From: Vibrio sp. B1FLJ16
GTDB lineage: Bacteria; Pseudomonadota; Gammaproteobacteria; Enterobacterales; Vibrionaceae
NCBI RefSeq assembly: GCF_905175385.1
Contig: NZ_HG992750.1
Coordinates: forward strand, 62,001 to 126,000
Direction of reading: 5' to 3'
DNA: 64,000 bases
Below the pieces are notes generated by a model, which did not search any database, was not told the origin of the DNA, and was given only the letters and a program-made list of their open reading frames with translations. This document shows, piece by piece, positions 44,127 through 53,323 of this stretch. Position 1 is the stretch's first letter; each line of letters opens with the position of its first letter. Both the position numbers and the translations under genes were made by a program.

Positions 44127-47100
44127 ATGAATAAATTAATACTGTCCATCCTTTCTCTAATGAGCCTGTTACTTGTCGGCTGTAATAATGGTGACGGTGG
44201 ACTCTTGGATCCTCCGACGTCCACGATCAGTACGTTCACCGTTGAATCTCAGCAATCGTCGGTTCCTGTGGGGTTTTCTGTGCAAATCACAGCAGAAGCC
44301 ATTTTTAAGAGCGGTACCGTCGTTGACGTGACGGAAGCGGATGCTATTACGTGGCATAGTAGTGATCCTACGATTGCCTCGGTGAGTAATGAACCGGGTT
44401 CTCGGGGCCAGGTTTCTGCTCTGGATTCTGGCACCGTCACGATCACCGCATCGTTAGAATCTGATGGTGAACTTTTCGAAGCATCGGCGGAACTTGAAGT
44501 GACGAATGCCATCGTAACAGAGCTTGTTTTGCTCTCGGCCTCTGAATCACTCCCGGTTGGCTTAGGCCAACAGTATTATGCTCAGGCATTGCTTTCTGAT
44601 AATCAGGTGTTGGACGTAACGCAGGAATCTGCTGTCACCTGGCAAAGTAGTGATACCAGTATTGCCACAGTAAGCAACGATCCTGAGTCGAGAGGTCAGG
44701 TTACGGCTCTAAAAGCCGGCGAGGTGGTTATCAGTGCATCAGGCACGGCTAACGGTCAGACTTTTGAAGCGTCTTTGACGTTAACCGTAACCGATGCAGT
44801 GGTGACACAGTTAATCGTAGAACCTGTGGTCACTACGTTGCCGGTTGGACTTGAACAGCAGTACCGCGCAACGGTTGTGTTGTCAGATAATCAAACCTTA
44901 GATGTCACGAGTGACAATGCGATTAGCTGGCAAACAAGTGACACTGGTATTGCGACGGTAAGCAACCGCGCTAATACAAAAGGTTTAGTTACCGCCTGGC
45001 AGGAAGGTGTGGTTACGATTACTGCTTCCGGTAGTGCGAACGGGAGAACGTTTGAAGCGTCTGCGACGTTAACCGTGACCGATGCTGTGGTAAGTCAGTT
45101 GCTGGTTAAGCCCGAAACTCGCTCGTTACCTGTCGGGTTCGGACAACAATACCAGGCGGAAGTGATTCTTTCCGACAATCAGGTGCTCGATGTTACCCGG
45201 GATACCGCAATTAGCTGGCAAAGCAGCGACTCAAGTATAGCGTCAGTAAGTAATGCTACTGGCACAAAAGGTCAGGTGACAGCACACAGTGTGGGTGAAG
45301 TTACTATCACGGCATCTGGTACGGCAAACGGCAAAGCGTTCGAAGCATCTGCATCTTTGAGTGTTACTAATGCGGTGGTAACCGCACTTTATGTGGAACC
45401 TGAAATCAAGTCGTTACCTGTTGGCCTAGAGCAGCAATACCGAGCGAAAGTGAAGTTTTCTGATGATCGTACACTGGACGTTACTCAGGATTCAGCGATC
45501 AACTGGCGAGTCAGCGATGCGAACATTGCATCGGTAAGCAATAGCACGGGTGCAAAAGGACTAGTAAAAGCGTTGCTGGTGGGAGAAGTGACGATCACTG
45601 CTTCAGGGACGGCGAATGGTCAGGACTTTGAAGCATCAGCGACGTTAAATGTTACGGATGCGGTCGTCTCGGAGTTGCTAGTCGAACCTGTGATTAGTAC
45701 GTTGCCAGTAGGGCTTGAGCAACAGTACCGAGCTCAGGTCATTCTTTCCGATAACCAAGTGCTGGATGTTACTCAGGATTCCGCAATCAGCTGGAGTACG
45801 AGTGATTCAAACATCGCCACAGTAAGTAATAGTGCCGGGACCAGTGGCCTAGTGACGGCTTTGGATGAGGGCAATGTCACGGTAATGGCATCCGGTAGTG
45901 CAAATGGTCAGGTCTTCAGTGCTTCGGTAAACCTGATGGTGACGGATGCTGTGGTCACTCAGTTATTAGTCGAGCCGTCAAACAGTTCACTACCCGTAGG
46001 TTTAGAACAGCAATACATTGCTAAAGTGGTGTTGTCAGATAAGCAAGTATTAGATGTGACCCAAGACACCGCAATTAGCTGGCAAACCAGTGACTCAAGC
46101 ATTGCATCCATTAGCAACAATACCGGTGCTAAAGGCCTGCTGGAAGCACGGGAAGAGGGGGCCGTCACTGTCACGGCTTCAGGTATTGCTAACGGACAAC
46201 GATTTGAAGCAAATACTACGCTAACAGTTACTGACGCGATTGTGACCGCCCTACAAGTCATACCATTAAATGCCAATGTACCGGAAGGTTCATTAGACGG
46301 CGTAGCGATTCCGGTTGGGCTGAGTCAGTCGTATCAGGCCGTGGCGACGATGTCAGATGGTTCTACGCTGGATGTGACAAACAGCTCGGCGTTAAGTTGG
46401 AGCAGTGATAATCCAGCGGTTGCGAGTGTTACCAGTAACTTATCTTCAGGTAATGGTGTAGCTGAAGGCTTAGCAAGCGGATTCGCGACTATTTCTGCTT
46501 CAGGAGAAGCAAACGGGCAATCTTTTGCTGCGTATGCGCAGCTTGAGGTAACCGAAGCGGTGGTTATCGGTCTGGAAATTTCACCGTCGGATATTTCTGT
46601 ACCTGTTGGCCTGACCCAACAATTTACGGCAGTAGCCACGCTTTCCGATGACTCAACGTTAGATGTGACGACAAATGCAGCCCTAAACTGGAGTAGTGAT
46701 AATTCAGGTGTTGCGATTATCAACCCAAGTACCGGCCTTGCTACTGGTATCGCGACTGGTGTGGCTACAATCACCGCGACTGGTGTCGCTAACGAGCAGT
46801 CCTTTACCGCTAGTGTCACACTAAATGTGACGACTGCGATAGTGACGAGCCTTGAGATCACGCCGAGTGAAGCCTCTATTCCTAGGGGACAAACTCAGCA
46901 GTTTGTCGCTACCGCAATGTTGTCCGACGGTAGTGAGTTAACTGTGACGAATAACTCTGCATTAAGCTGGGTTAGCAGCGCCCCTCAGGTTGCTGAAATT
47001 ACCAGTAACTTATCTGAGAACAACGGTGTGGCAAAAGGTTTGACGATTGGTGTCACTGAGATAACAGCGACAGCTATGGTCAACGGTACTTTGTACAGTA

Positions 47101-47750
47101 CAAGCGCTGATTTAGAAGTGACTGATAAAGACGTGAGTGCCTTGCGGATCGAAGGCGCGGCGAGTATTCCGGTCTATAACTATCTCGGTTCCCTGACGCG
47201 AACCTACCAGGTTATTGCGGAATACTCAGATGGTGAAATCATCGAGTATCCTGGAGAACTGGAATGGACGACAGAGATTACCACTCCGGGTTTAGCGACA
47301 TTTGATACTGAAACACAGTCAATTACGACGTTTCCTCCAGAAGATGAAGTCTCAGGAGATGTGACTCTTACGGCATGTACCAGCCAGGGTGTTTGTTCGT
47401 CAAAACGCGTTGTTTTGTTTACTCGTATCATTCAGGTGTTGGAGGGCGTCGTCGGAGGCACAGATAAGACTTGTGAAGACATTGGTTATGGTTCCATCAC
47501 AATAGAAGCTTTTGAAGAAATATTTAATTCTGAATACCGACCAGAAGACGTAGTTAACTGGTCCTATCGAAGAGGTACCTGGAGTTATGGCCTTGTAGCG
47601 AATGTGTATGGACGGATTCAGCCCAATACAGACAAGTACATCAATAAAGCGGCTTACATTGTCACGGGAGCAGCTGAGTATGAAACTGGTACGTACGATA
47701 TCTTAAGTACCAGTTACCCGCCTAATCACTTGATTTGTAAGATTGATTAG
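44127..47750 (+). CDS. Large lipoprotein with about ten BIG2 Ig-like repeats
   Basis: About 1207 residues from the ATG at 44127 (a GTG at 44115 is possible, adding four). A lipobox (SLLLVGC) predicts lipid attachment at the cysteine. Ten repeats of about 93 residues start near residue 35, each with LPVGLEQQYRA, LDVT, ISW, SDSSIASVSN, GLVTA, GEVTITASG and ANGQ.FEAS..L.VT blocks, the BIG2 pattern of invasins and surface adhesins. The units are similar enough at DNA level to recombine. The last region (about 1040-1207) has four cysteines and no family I recognise. It follows the OmpA-type gene and ends in an intrinsic terminator. Confidence 0.88.
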   Translation: MNKLILSILSLMSLLLVGCNNGDGGLLDPPTSTISTFTVESQQSSVPVGFSVQITAEAIFKSGTVVDVTEADAITWHSSDPTIASVSNEPGSRGQVSALDSGTVTITASLESDGELFEASAELEVTNAIVTELVLLSASESLPVGLGQQYYAQALLSDNQVLDVTQESAVTWQSSDTSIATVSNDPESRGQVTALKAGEVVISASGTANGQTFEASLTLTVTDAVVTQLIVEPVVTTLPVGLEQQYRATVVLSDNQTLDVTSDNAISWQTSDTGIATVSNRANTKGLVTAWQEGVVTITASGSANGRTFEASATLTVTDAVVSQLLVKPETRSLPVGFGQQYQAEVILSDNQVLDVTRDTAISWQSSDSSIASVSNATGTKGQVTAHSVGEVTITASGTANGKAFEASASLSVTNAVVTALYVEPEIKSLPVGLEQQYRAKVKFSDDRTLDVTQDSAINWRVSDANIASVSNSTGAKGLVKALLVGEVTITASGTANGQDFEASATLNVTDAVVSELLVEPVISTLPVGLEQQYRAQVILSDNQVLDVTQDSAISWSTSDSNIATVSNSAGTSGLVTALDEGNVTVMASGSANGQVFSASVNLMVTDAVVTQLLVEPSNSSLPVGLEQQYIAKVVLSDKQVLDVTQDTAISWQTSDSSIASISNNTGAKGLLEAREEGAVTVTASGIANGQRFEANTTLTVTDAIVTALQVIPLNANVPEGSLDGVAIPVGLSQSYQAVATMSDGSTLDVTNSSALSWSSDNPAVASVTSNLSSGNGVAEGLASGFATISASGEANGQSFAAYAQLEVTEAVVIGLEISPSDISVPVGLTQQFTAVATLSDDSTLDVTTNAALNWSSDNSGVAIINPSTGLATGIATGVATITATGVANEQSFTASVTLNVTTAIVTSLEITPSEASIPRGQTQQFVATAMLSDGSELTVTNNSALSWVSSAPQVAEITSNLSENNGVAKGLTIGVTEITATAMVNGTLYSTSADLEVTDKDVSALRIEGAASIPVYNYLGSLTRTYQVIAEYSDGEIIEYPGELEWTTEITTPGLATFDTETQSITTFPPEDEVSGDVTLTACTSQGVCSSKRVVLFTRIIQVLEGVVGGTDKTCEDIGYGSITIEAFEEIFNSEYRPEDVVNWSYRRGTWSYGLVANVYGRIQPNTDKYINKAAYIVTGAAEYETGTYDILSTSYPPNHLICKID
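44250..47130 (+). repeat. Tandem coding repeat array, about ten units of about 280 bp
   Basis: Each unit encodes one BIG2 domain. The ones from about 44.8 to 46.2 kb are the closest to each other; the first and the last three differ more, including one with a longer linker. Length variation by recombination between units is expected. Confidence 0.85.
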
Positions 47751-47796
47751 AGTGCTGCTATGTTTTTATAGTTACTTTAAATAGATTGCTAAGTAC

Positions 47797-47828
47797 AAAG
47801 CCACCTTTGAATTCCAAGGTGGCTTTTT
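47797..47828. terminator. Intrinsic terminator after the BIG2 lipoprotein gene
   Basis: Perfect 11-bp stem AAAGCCACCTT/AAGGTGGCTTT, eight-base loop and T-rich tail; also A-rich on the left so it may serve the convergent gene. Confidence 0.9.
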
Positions 47829-47857
47829 GTTTTTACACAGTCGTTGAAGAGCGTTGT

Positions 47858-48190
47858 TTAACCTGCCAAAGCTGAAACTGCCTGCTGTACGGTTGTGAAC
47901 TGAATCTTAATTATGCACCTCTGCGCCTGACTGAACTCATGCGACTGAATGAGTGTAGTTACTTCTTCAACAGACAATATTTTATCCCTAGTGTGCAGTG
48001 TTATTTTCTTATCTGCGCCATACTGCAACCCGAAAGTATGTCCATGAGAGTCCACTACGTAATCTTCTTGTCCCCATATAAGCGACCGGCATTCTGCCAG
48101 TAAGTCTGAATCGGCGTTCAGATAAATAAGCTCGTCATCGCCTTCGAGTTTCAATAAACAGGGCCACAATATGGTGGTATTTAGTATCAT
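47858..48190 (-). CDS. Small conserved hypothetical protein (possibly DUF4144)
   Basis: A cytoplasmic protein of 110 residues. It begins MILNTTILWPCLLKLEGDDEL and has a WGQEDYVVDSHGHTFGLQY core; I think it matches a small uncharacterised vibrio family (perhaps DUF4144) but I cannot be sure. No signal or membrane segment. It follows the DUF924 gene in the same direction with a 25-bp gap, so they may be co-transcribed. Confidence 0.65.
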   Translation of the reverse strand: MILNTTILWPCLLKLEGDDELIYLNADSDLLAECRSLIWGQEDYVVDSHGHTFGLQYGADKKITLHTRDKILSVEEVTTLIQSHEFSQAQRCIIKIQFTTVQQAVSALAG

Positions 48191-48215
48191 TCTATCGTCT
48201 CATTAAAAAGTGAGG

Positions 48216-48752
48216 TCAGAAGCCGGAGTTGGGTGTTTTTAAAAACTCGACTTCTTCTGGTGTACTTTCTCTTCCCAAAATCTCGTTGCGATGCGGGTAG
48301 CGTCCAAATCGGTCAATGATGGCTTTGTGTTTTAGCTCAAAGTCGTAGTTATTTTCAAGCCCCGGTGCCCGAAACAGTTTTTCCGCTTCAATGTGGATGA
48401 GGCGAGATTCACTGTGCATAAACGGCATGTATAAAAAGCTGCGCTGTTCAGGGGGTAGTTCATTATCGAGATTTAGCCGGATGGCTTCCTGTGCTAACGA
48501 GAGGGCAAGTGGATCCTGCATGAACGCTTTCGGTGTATTGCGGTACACATTACGCGAGAACTGATCGAGTACTATGATTTCGGCCAGTCTTCCTTGTGCG
48601 CTGTTACGCCAGCTGAACAGTTCGCATTGAGCGGCTTGTTCTAGTACGGAAGAAAACCGAGATTCGATTTGTTTGTCCAGCTCCGGATTATTTTCAAACC
48701 AATTCTGAGGTGTCAGTTCTTCAAACCAGAACCTGATGATCGACTGGTACAT
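48216..48752 (-). CDS. DUF924-family protein
   Basis: A helical protein of 178 residues. IIRFWFEELTPQNWFEN opens it and the core LAEIIVLDQFSRNVYRNTPKAFMQDP with YMPFMHSE is diagnostic of DUF924, a TPR-like fold. Function unknown. The family is widespread in proteobacteria. It is separated from the M3 peptidase gene by a terminator hairpin. Confidence 0.88.
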   Translation of the reverse strand: MYQSIIRFWFEELTPQNWFENNPELDKQIESRFSSVLEQAAQCELFSWRNSAQGRLAEIIVLDQFSRNVYRNTPKAFMQDPLALSLAQEAIRLNLDNELPPEQRSFLYMPFMHSESRLIHIEAEKLFRAPGLENNYDFELKHKAIIDRFGRYPHRNEILGRESTPEEVEFLKTPNSGF

Positions 48753-48765
48753 GTTATCCCCGCAA

Positions 48766-48798
48766 GTAAAAAGCCAGAAGCATGGCTTCTGGCTTTTA
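48766..48798 (-). terminator. Intrinsic terminator after the M3 peptidase gene
   Basis: Perfect 13-bp stem AAAAGCCAGAAGC/GCTTCTGGCTTTT with a three-base loop; on the minus strand the stem ends in a run of five T. Confidence 0.85.
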
Positions 48799-48803
48799 GA
48801 TTG

Positions 48804-50651
48804 TTATCGGCCGTAAGTTTCGGTGATGTAACGTTCAAAGTCATCGCACATCTGTTCGTCAGAGATAGCGTTGCTTGCCAGCTCCTTACTGCCGTCTACC
48901 ACTTTAATCGCCGCGTTAAGTGAAGCCACTGGTGCGCGTTCACGCGTTGCAAGTGCTGAAATTTTCTGTTGCTGAACTTCCCATGCCTGTTCCGGCGATA
49001 GGTTACATACATCAGCTAGGTACTTGGCATTGAAGCCTTCGCCTGTCAGGCTGACAATGGTTTCGTTATGCGACAGATTATTGCCTGCATGCCAGTAGTG
49101 TTTGGCTAGCAGCGGACCAATTTCCGGGTTATCTGTCAGGTAGCCAAACTTATCTAAGAAATAAGCGCGGGTTTGGTAAACGGCCATGTGTGCGAGCAGG
49201 TAACCTTGGTATGCACAAGCTGCTTCATCCGATAGCAGATGCGGAATGGCCATTAACGGGCGAGGACTGCATTCCAGACCAAGGATCTGCTTCTCACAAT
49301 CACGAGCCAGATTGGTGATTCGCTCTGGCGTTAATTCTTCATCGCTGAGCTGATACAGCGCTCGTTCAAAATATGGCACGACCAGGATGCTACGCTCTTC
49401 ATAGGCTTTGAATGGCTGGCGGCTGTTGATCATCGTCTGAATGATTTCATCAGGAACCGGATTGCCTTCATCATCCAGCGCGTACTGTTTCAGCCAGTCG
49501 GCATCGGTCAGCAGGCTGTCACAGAACATTGATTGAGTTTCTGCATAAGCCATTGAGGTTGGTGAAAACTCCTGAGAAAAACAAGGCGCGTTCATTTTTA
49601 CGTTGGCAAAGTGCGCAGCATGGCCACCTTCGTGGAACAGCGTATTAATACCATCGTAGCCGCTGCCTACCTGGTCAGGTTTAGCATTACTGGTGAAGTT
49701 AACCTGAGCCGCCACCCATTCGCTCTGGTTGTAAAAGGAAGGGATAGGACCGTGGCAGAATCCATTCGGGTATTTGCCTTTGCGATCCAGCAAATCCAGA
49801 GTCAGCGTTGCACCTGAGTAGTCAATGTTCAGGCGACCAAATGACTCTACCCAGCGTCTCAGCGATTTTGAGAAAGGCACATACGGGTCAAGATCACGCA
49901 TCACGTCACCCGCGAATGAGTAGACAAAGTTGTGACCACTTAGTGCAGGCTGGCCTTTCTCTTTCGCCAGGTTTTCTAAGCTGTTCAGGTGAGCGTCTCG
50001 CGTGCGCTGCTCAAAATCATCCAGAATGCTGAACAACTGCTGCGAGGTCATCTTTTCAGTTTTTTGAACCGAGTAGTCAAAGAAAGTGGCATACCCAAGT
50101 GAGCGGGCAAATTGATTGCGTAGCTTAATCAGCTCGATAAAGCCATTCTGCAGCAGCCATTGTTCAAGGTCCAGTAATGCCTGGTGTGCAGACTGTCGCA
50201 CTGGTTCGTGATTGTTGGTACGAATGGTAGAACTTAATACCGGCAGTGAACCTTCGACCTGCTTGCCATGTTCATCGGTAAAAGTCTGCACATGGTTCTG
50301 CTTTTTCTCGAACAGTTCAGCTTCAAACGCAATGAGCTGATTTTTAAGTACTCGTGCATTCTCACCTTCAATAGCGTGCGATTCAAACATCGCTAACCAG
50401 CCTGACAAACCCGTTATCGTTTGTTGCTTTTCTTGCGGATCATTAATGGAGGCCGCCGCTTCTAGCTGTTGTTTGATCGCTGTAATCTGCTCCGCGTTGC
50501 TTAAAAAGCTTGTCCATGCAGTTTGAGCCTGAGTCGAGCCGTCATGGTCATCGCTGATCCCCATGTAAGTTTCCCAAAAGAAGTCTTCTTTGGTGCGGTG
50601 AATAGCAAGGTAGCGCTGGTTCAGGTCGTTGAGGTAATCCGTTGCGGTCAT
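48804..50651 (-). CDS. M3-family zinc metallopeptidase (oligopeptidase)
   Basis: Cytoplasmic oligopeptidase of 615 residues. The zinc site HEGGHAAHF is present (HExxH) with the downstream glutamate in SMAYAETQSMFCD. It resembles the PepF/thimet-type M3 proteins. It would trim peptides from turnover or uptake. Conserved without truncation. Upstream lies a fragment of palindromic repeat type 1. Confidence 0.92.
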   Translation of the reverse strand: MTATDYLNDLNQRYLAIHRTKEDFFWETYMGISDDHDGSTQAQTAWTSFLSNAEQITAIKQQLEAAASINDPQEKQQTITGLSGWLAMFESHAIEGENARVLKNQLIAFEAELFEKKQNHVQTFTDEHGKQVEGSLPVLSSTIRTNNHEPVRQSAHQALLDLEQWLLQNGFIELIKLRNQFARSLGYATFFDYSVQKTEKMTSQQLFSILDDFEQRTRDAHLNSLENLAKEKGQPALSGHNFVYSFAGDVMRDLDPYVPFSKSLRRWVESFGRLNIDYSGATLTLDLLDRKGKYPNGFCHGPIPSFYNQSEWVAAQVNFTSNAKPDQVGSGYDGINTLFHEGGHAAHFANVKMNAPCFSQEFSPTSMAYAETQSMFCDSLLTDADWLKQYALDDEGNPVPDEIIQTMINSRQPFKAYEERSILVVPYFERALYQLSDEELTPERITNLARDCEKQILGLECSPRPLMAIPHLLSDEAACAYQGYLLAHMAVYQTRAYFLDKFGYLTDNPEIGPLLAKHYWHAGNNLSHNETIVSLTGEGFNAKYLADVCNLSPEQAWEVQQQKISALATRERAPVASLNAAIKVVDGSKELASNAISDEQMCDDFERYITETYGR

Positions 50652-50701
50652 GTTGATCCTTAAAATATTTGGGTTGTGCCATCATTAATTATTACACAGC
50701 T

Positions 50702-50748
50702 TATACCCAAATAACCTCATGATGCCAGGTTTCAGCGAGAATGACTTA
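50702..50748. repeat. Palindromic repeat type 1, end fragment (copy C)
   Basis: TATACCCAAATAACCTCATG and the TTTCAGCGAGAATGACTT block match the left end of the copy at 51689. Only about 47 bp of one arm is recognisable; the rest of the 50652-50971 gap is AT-rich with no gene. Confidence 0.7.
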
Positions 50749-50971
50749 TTTTTGTATCACGTAAACTGGCTTTTACTATTTTTTTATATTTTAATGGCTT
50801 AGTGAATTGCTTATTTATTATGCGTGACAAATTAATGGTACGTTATTCCAAATCTCACTTTTTATATTTAGTTCTATTATTGATCACGCTGTTTTACTTT
50901 AAAGTCGTACAGAGTATGCATTTAGGCTTATAGTTTATATATCGCGCTCAGCAGGAATAGGTGAAATAGAA

Positions 50972-51337
50972 GTGATAACAAAGAAAAAAATTACGTTACT
51001 GACACTGGTATTGGTGCTCGCAGGATGCGCTTCGGATACATCGCCGCCAAAAAAGGATACGATGACGAGTGTTCAGAAAAAGTGCGCTGTGATACTCAGC
51101 AGCCATTTGCCAGAAGAGCAGCACTGGCCGGACTATGATAGCTTGTTGCAAGAGTATTATACCCATAAGGTGAGCAACCAGGCTTCGCGTGATCGTTTCA
51201 ATGCTTTTATGGAGGCCGTGCAAAAGGATGAAACTAAACAGTTAATGACGGAGTTAATGGAAGTAACCGACTGGGGATGTGCAAACGGTAATTATCTCGA
51301 AGAAATGGACTTGTTTATCCGCGAAGTACAAAAATAA
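50972..51337 (+). CDS. Small lipoprotein, unknown function
   Basis: A protein of 121 residues from a GTG at 50972 (AGGTGAAATAG upstream). A lipoprotein signal is clear (TLVLVLAGC). The mature part is hydrophilic, mostly helical, with two more cysteines, and no family I recognise. Monocistronic, ending in a strong stem that begins at its stop codon. Confidence 0.8.
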   Translation: MITKKKITLLTLVLVLAGCASDTSPPKKDTMTSVQKKCAVILSSHLPEEQHWPDYDSLLQEYYTHKVSNQASRDRFNAFMEAVQKDETKQLMTELMEVTDWGCANGNYLEEMDLFIREVQK

Positions 51338-51368
51338 ACAAACCGAGCGTGAGCGCGCTCGGTTTGTT
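51337..51368. terminator. Terminator hairpin after the small lipoprotein gene
   Basis: Perfect 13-bp stem AACAAACCGAGCG/CGCTCGGTTTGTT with a six-base loop. It lies between convergent genes. Confidence 0.8.
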
Positions 51369-51390
51369 AGTCGGTTTACTATAAGAAGGC

Positions 51391-51564
51391 TTAGTCTTCA
51401 GGGTACTCACCTTTGCTTTGATTATCCGCGTCTGCTTTCCAGTGTTCACTTGGGTCATTGGCTTCATCGCATAAATCAACGGTATAACCCATTTCAGTAA
51501 TTTCTTTCAGGGTGAGGTTGTCGGCAACTTTCGCAATATCACCCGCTTTGTTACGTAGTTCCAT
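51391..51564 (-). CDS. 57-residue acidic small protein
   Basis: Starting at ATG 51564 behind a strong GGAGG at seven bases, the protein has 57 residues (MELRNKAGDIAKVADNLTLK..., ending GEYPED). The frame extends 21 codons further upstream but with no ribosome site. Acidic, hydrophilic, no signal. Not recognised; similar short proteins may exist in vibrios. The strong Shine-Dalgarno makes it credible. Confidence 0.65.
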   Translation of the reverse strand: MELRNKAGDIAKVADNLTLKEITEMGYTVDLCDEANDPSEHWKADADNQSKGEYPED

Positions 51565-51688
51565 GATATGTCCTCCGTTACGGTCAGCTTTCAGCCACGT
51601 GACTTCAACTTGCTGGGTTAAGCGCATCGAAGTACCTTGCTTTAAGTATATACCCCATAGCCAGTAGCGGTGGATTTAACCTTACTTA

Positions 51689-51954
51689 TATACCCAAACA
51701 ACCTCAAGATGCTCGGTTCAGCGAGAATGGCTTGGTTCTCAGTCGCGGCAACGATTTGAAGCTCTAGTCATTCTAAATCAAAAATCGTTAACAAAGGCTG
51801 TGAGCAAAGCCAACTCGCCCTTCGGGAGCGTGTCACAGGCACGATTTCAGCGTCAAATAACTTGGAAAGATCTCGCTATTCCCTACGTTATTTTCCTTGA
51901 ACTTGTGCCAGTGACAACGCTCTGAATCCTGCATCTTGAAGTCGTTTGGGGATA
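51689..51954. repeat. Palindromic intergenic repeat type 1, copy B (about 266 bp, inverted)
   Basis: Begins TATACCCAAACAACCTCAAG and ends GCATCTTGAAGTCGTTTGGG followed by GATA. It is the reverse complement arrangement of the copy at 10355-10621 and shares its internal CAGCGAGAATGGCTTGG and AAAAATCGTTAAC blocks. It fills the gap between the 57-residue protein gene and the HAD gene. Confidence 0.83.
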
Positions 51955-52040
51955 GTGTGATTAATTTGTTCGCGATAACGATGCGCTTGTTATATACACA
52001 AATTAGCTGAATGCGAACGTTGGAATAGGTGTAAGGGGCT

Positions 52041-52505
52041 TTATACAAGCTCCGACAAGCAGCGAATTTGCTGACAGATGGGGTTACCCGGAGCAGGCTC
52101 ACCAGCTGCGTTAAACCAGATGACATTTAATCCGGCTTCCATCGCTGGGTAGATATCTTTGTTGGGTAAGTCGCCAATCATGGTCAGTTCGTTTTCCCTG
52201 ACACCAAGTTTTTTCGCTACTGCTCGATAGAATTCGGCTCGGTTTTTTTCAATGCCGATATTAGCAAAACAGAAATATCCACTAATGTATTGATCTAAAC
52301 CAACACGCATAAATGCGCGCTGAACATCTTCCATGCCAGAGTCTGATGCACTGGTTGCAATGTAAATCTGATGCTTTTGGGACAGGGCTGCCAGTGTCTC
52401 TGTGGCTTGCGGGACAGCTTCTACATGTTCCCATTCACACATTTTTCCCTGAGCGTGAGGAAAGTCGACCATCAGCGTGTTTCCCCAGTCGAATAGATAA
52501 ATCAC
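52041..52505 (-). CDS. HAD-superfamily hydrolase
   Basis: A phosphatase-like protein of 154 residues if it starts at the GTG at 52505 (AGAGA upstream), just 25 bases after the GNAT stop. An ATG at 52592 would overlap the GNAT gene by 62 bases and add 29 hydrophilic residues. Motif I is LFDWGNTLMVD: the second acidic residue expected at D+2 is glycine here, so phosphatase activity is questionable. Motif III/IV GDLPNKD is intact. Function unknown. Confidence 0.8.
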   Translation of the reverse strand: MIYLFDWGNTLMVDFPHAQGKMCEWEHVEAVPQATETLAALSQKHQIYIATSASDSGMEDVQRAFMRVGLDQYISGYFCFANIGIEKNRAEFYRAVAKKLGVRENELTMIGDLPNKDIYPAMEAGLNVIWFNAAGEPAPGNPICQQIRCLSELV

Positions 52506-52530
52506 GTTGTCGTCTCTGTCCGTTTTGTTT

Positions 52531-53049
52531 TCAATTGTGCTGTAGAGAGTAGATTTTGTCGGCGTACCGCTTTCCGCTAATTTCATAAGCATCCGGTATA
52601 ATGCGCTTTAAAGAGAAGCCACATTTTTCCAATACGCGTTCAGAGGCGATGTTTCCTTCTGTAACCGTTGCAGAAAACTGGCGTATCTGATGTTGTATAT
52701 GCGCCCAATTAATCACGGCTTTGAGAGTCTCGGTACCTAATTGTTTGCCATGAAACTCTGGCAGAAGTAAATAGCCAACTTCTGCGACACCGTTTTGGAG
52801 AGAATATCCAGTAATACCTATGGGTTGATTTGTTATTGAATCTCGAATTACCAAACATAGCCATTGCTCATCATCAGGAGTCCAAATTGGTAAGCGTGAA
52901 GCAAACTTTTCCTTTAACTGCTGTGCGTCAGGTGCATCGAAACAGAGAGCAATGATGTCTGGTTCGGTGTGTAGGCGCTGAAATAGTGGCCAATCACACT
53001 CGTTAATTGGCGTCATTTTGGTTCTGGTTGTAGTTAAGTAAATTGACAT
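52531..53049 (-). CDS. GNAT-family acetyltransferase
   Basis: A protein of 172 residues from the ATG at 53049 (TAGGGATG upstream). GYLLLPEFHGKQLGTETLKAVI is the acetyl-CoA loop region (R/Q-x-x-G-x-G/A) and ASERVLEKCGFSLK the C-terminal helix, as in RimJ/RimL-type members. Acceptor unknown. Upstream lies TGAACT-N7-AGTTCA (53062-53080), a possible operator. Confidence 0.88.
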   Translation of the reverse strand: MSIYLTTTRTKMTPINECDWPLFQRLHTEPDIIALCFDAPDAQQLKEKFASRLPIWTPDDEQWLCLVIRDSITNQPIGITGYSLQNGVAEVGYLLLPEFHGKQLGTETLKAVINWAHIQHQIRQFSATVTEGNIASERVLEKCGFSLKRIIPDAYEISGKRYADKIYSLQHN

Positions 53050-53323
53050 TCGCATCCCTATTGAACTGTTTGATAGTTCAGTTTCTCACTCTCTAATCTA
53101 AATAATCAAATAGGCAAAATGAAAACAGATATTAATTTTTAAAATACTTAATTGCGCTAAGTATTTGTACTGGCTATTTATTAATTAGGTGCGTGTGTCG
53201 ACATTTAAATCTTCTGGTATGAGTGTAGGTTAATAATGATGTGGTTCATAAGTGACTTACCCACAAAGTATTAATTCACAACCTATAATTACATTTTGTG
53301 AGTAAGTGCTGCGAGTTATTAAC
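53050..53323. other. Divergent promoter region, GNAT gene / tor-like operon
   Basis: A 274-bp gap with an inverted repeat TGAACT-N7-AGTTCA at 53062-53080. I find no convincing TorR-type boxes. Promoters are not assignable by eye. Confidence 0.5.

Noticed and set aside
46334..46861. Long minus-strand frame inside the BIG2 repeat gene
   Set aside because: It is the antisense shadow of a low-complexity repeat; no ribosome site and no recognisable protein.
43064..47750. Type Vb/intimin-like secretion by the OmpA-type barrel
   Set aside because: The barrel is an eight-strand OmpA type, too small to pass a polypeptide; only an association is plausible.
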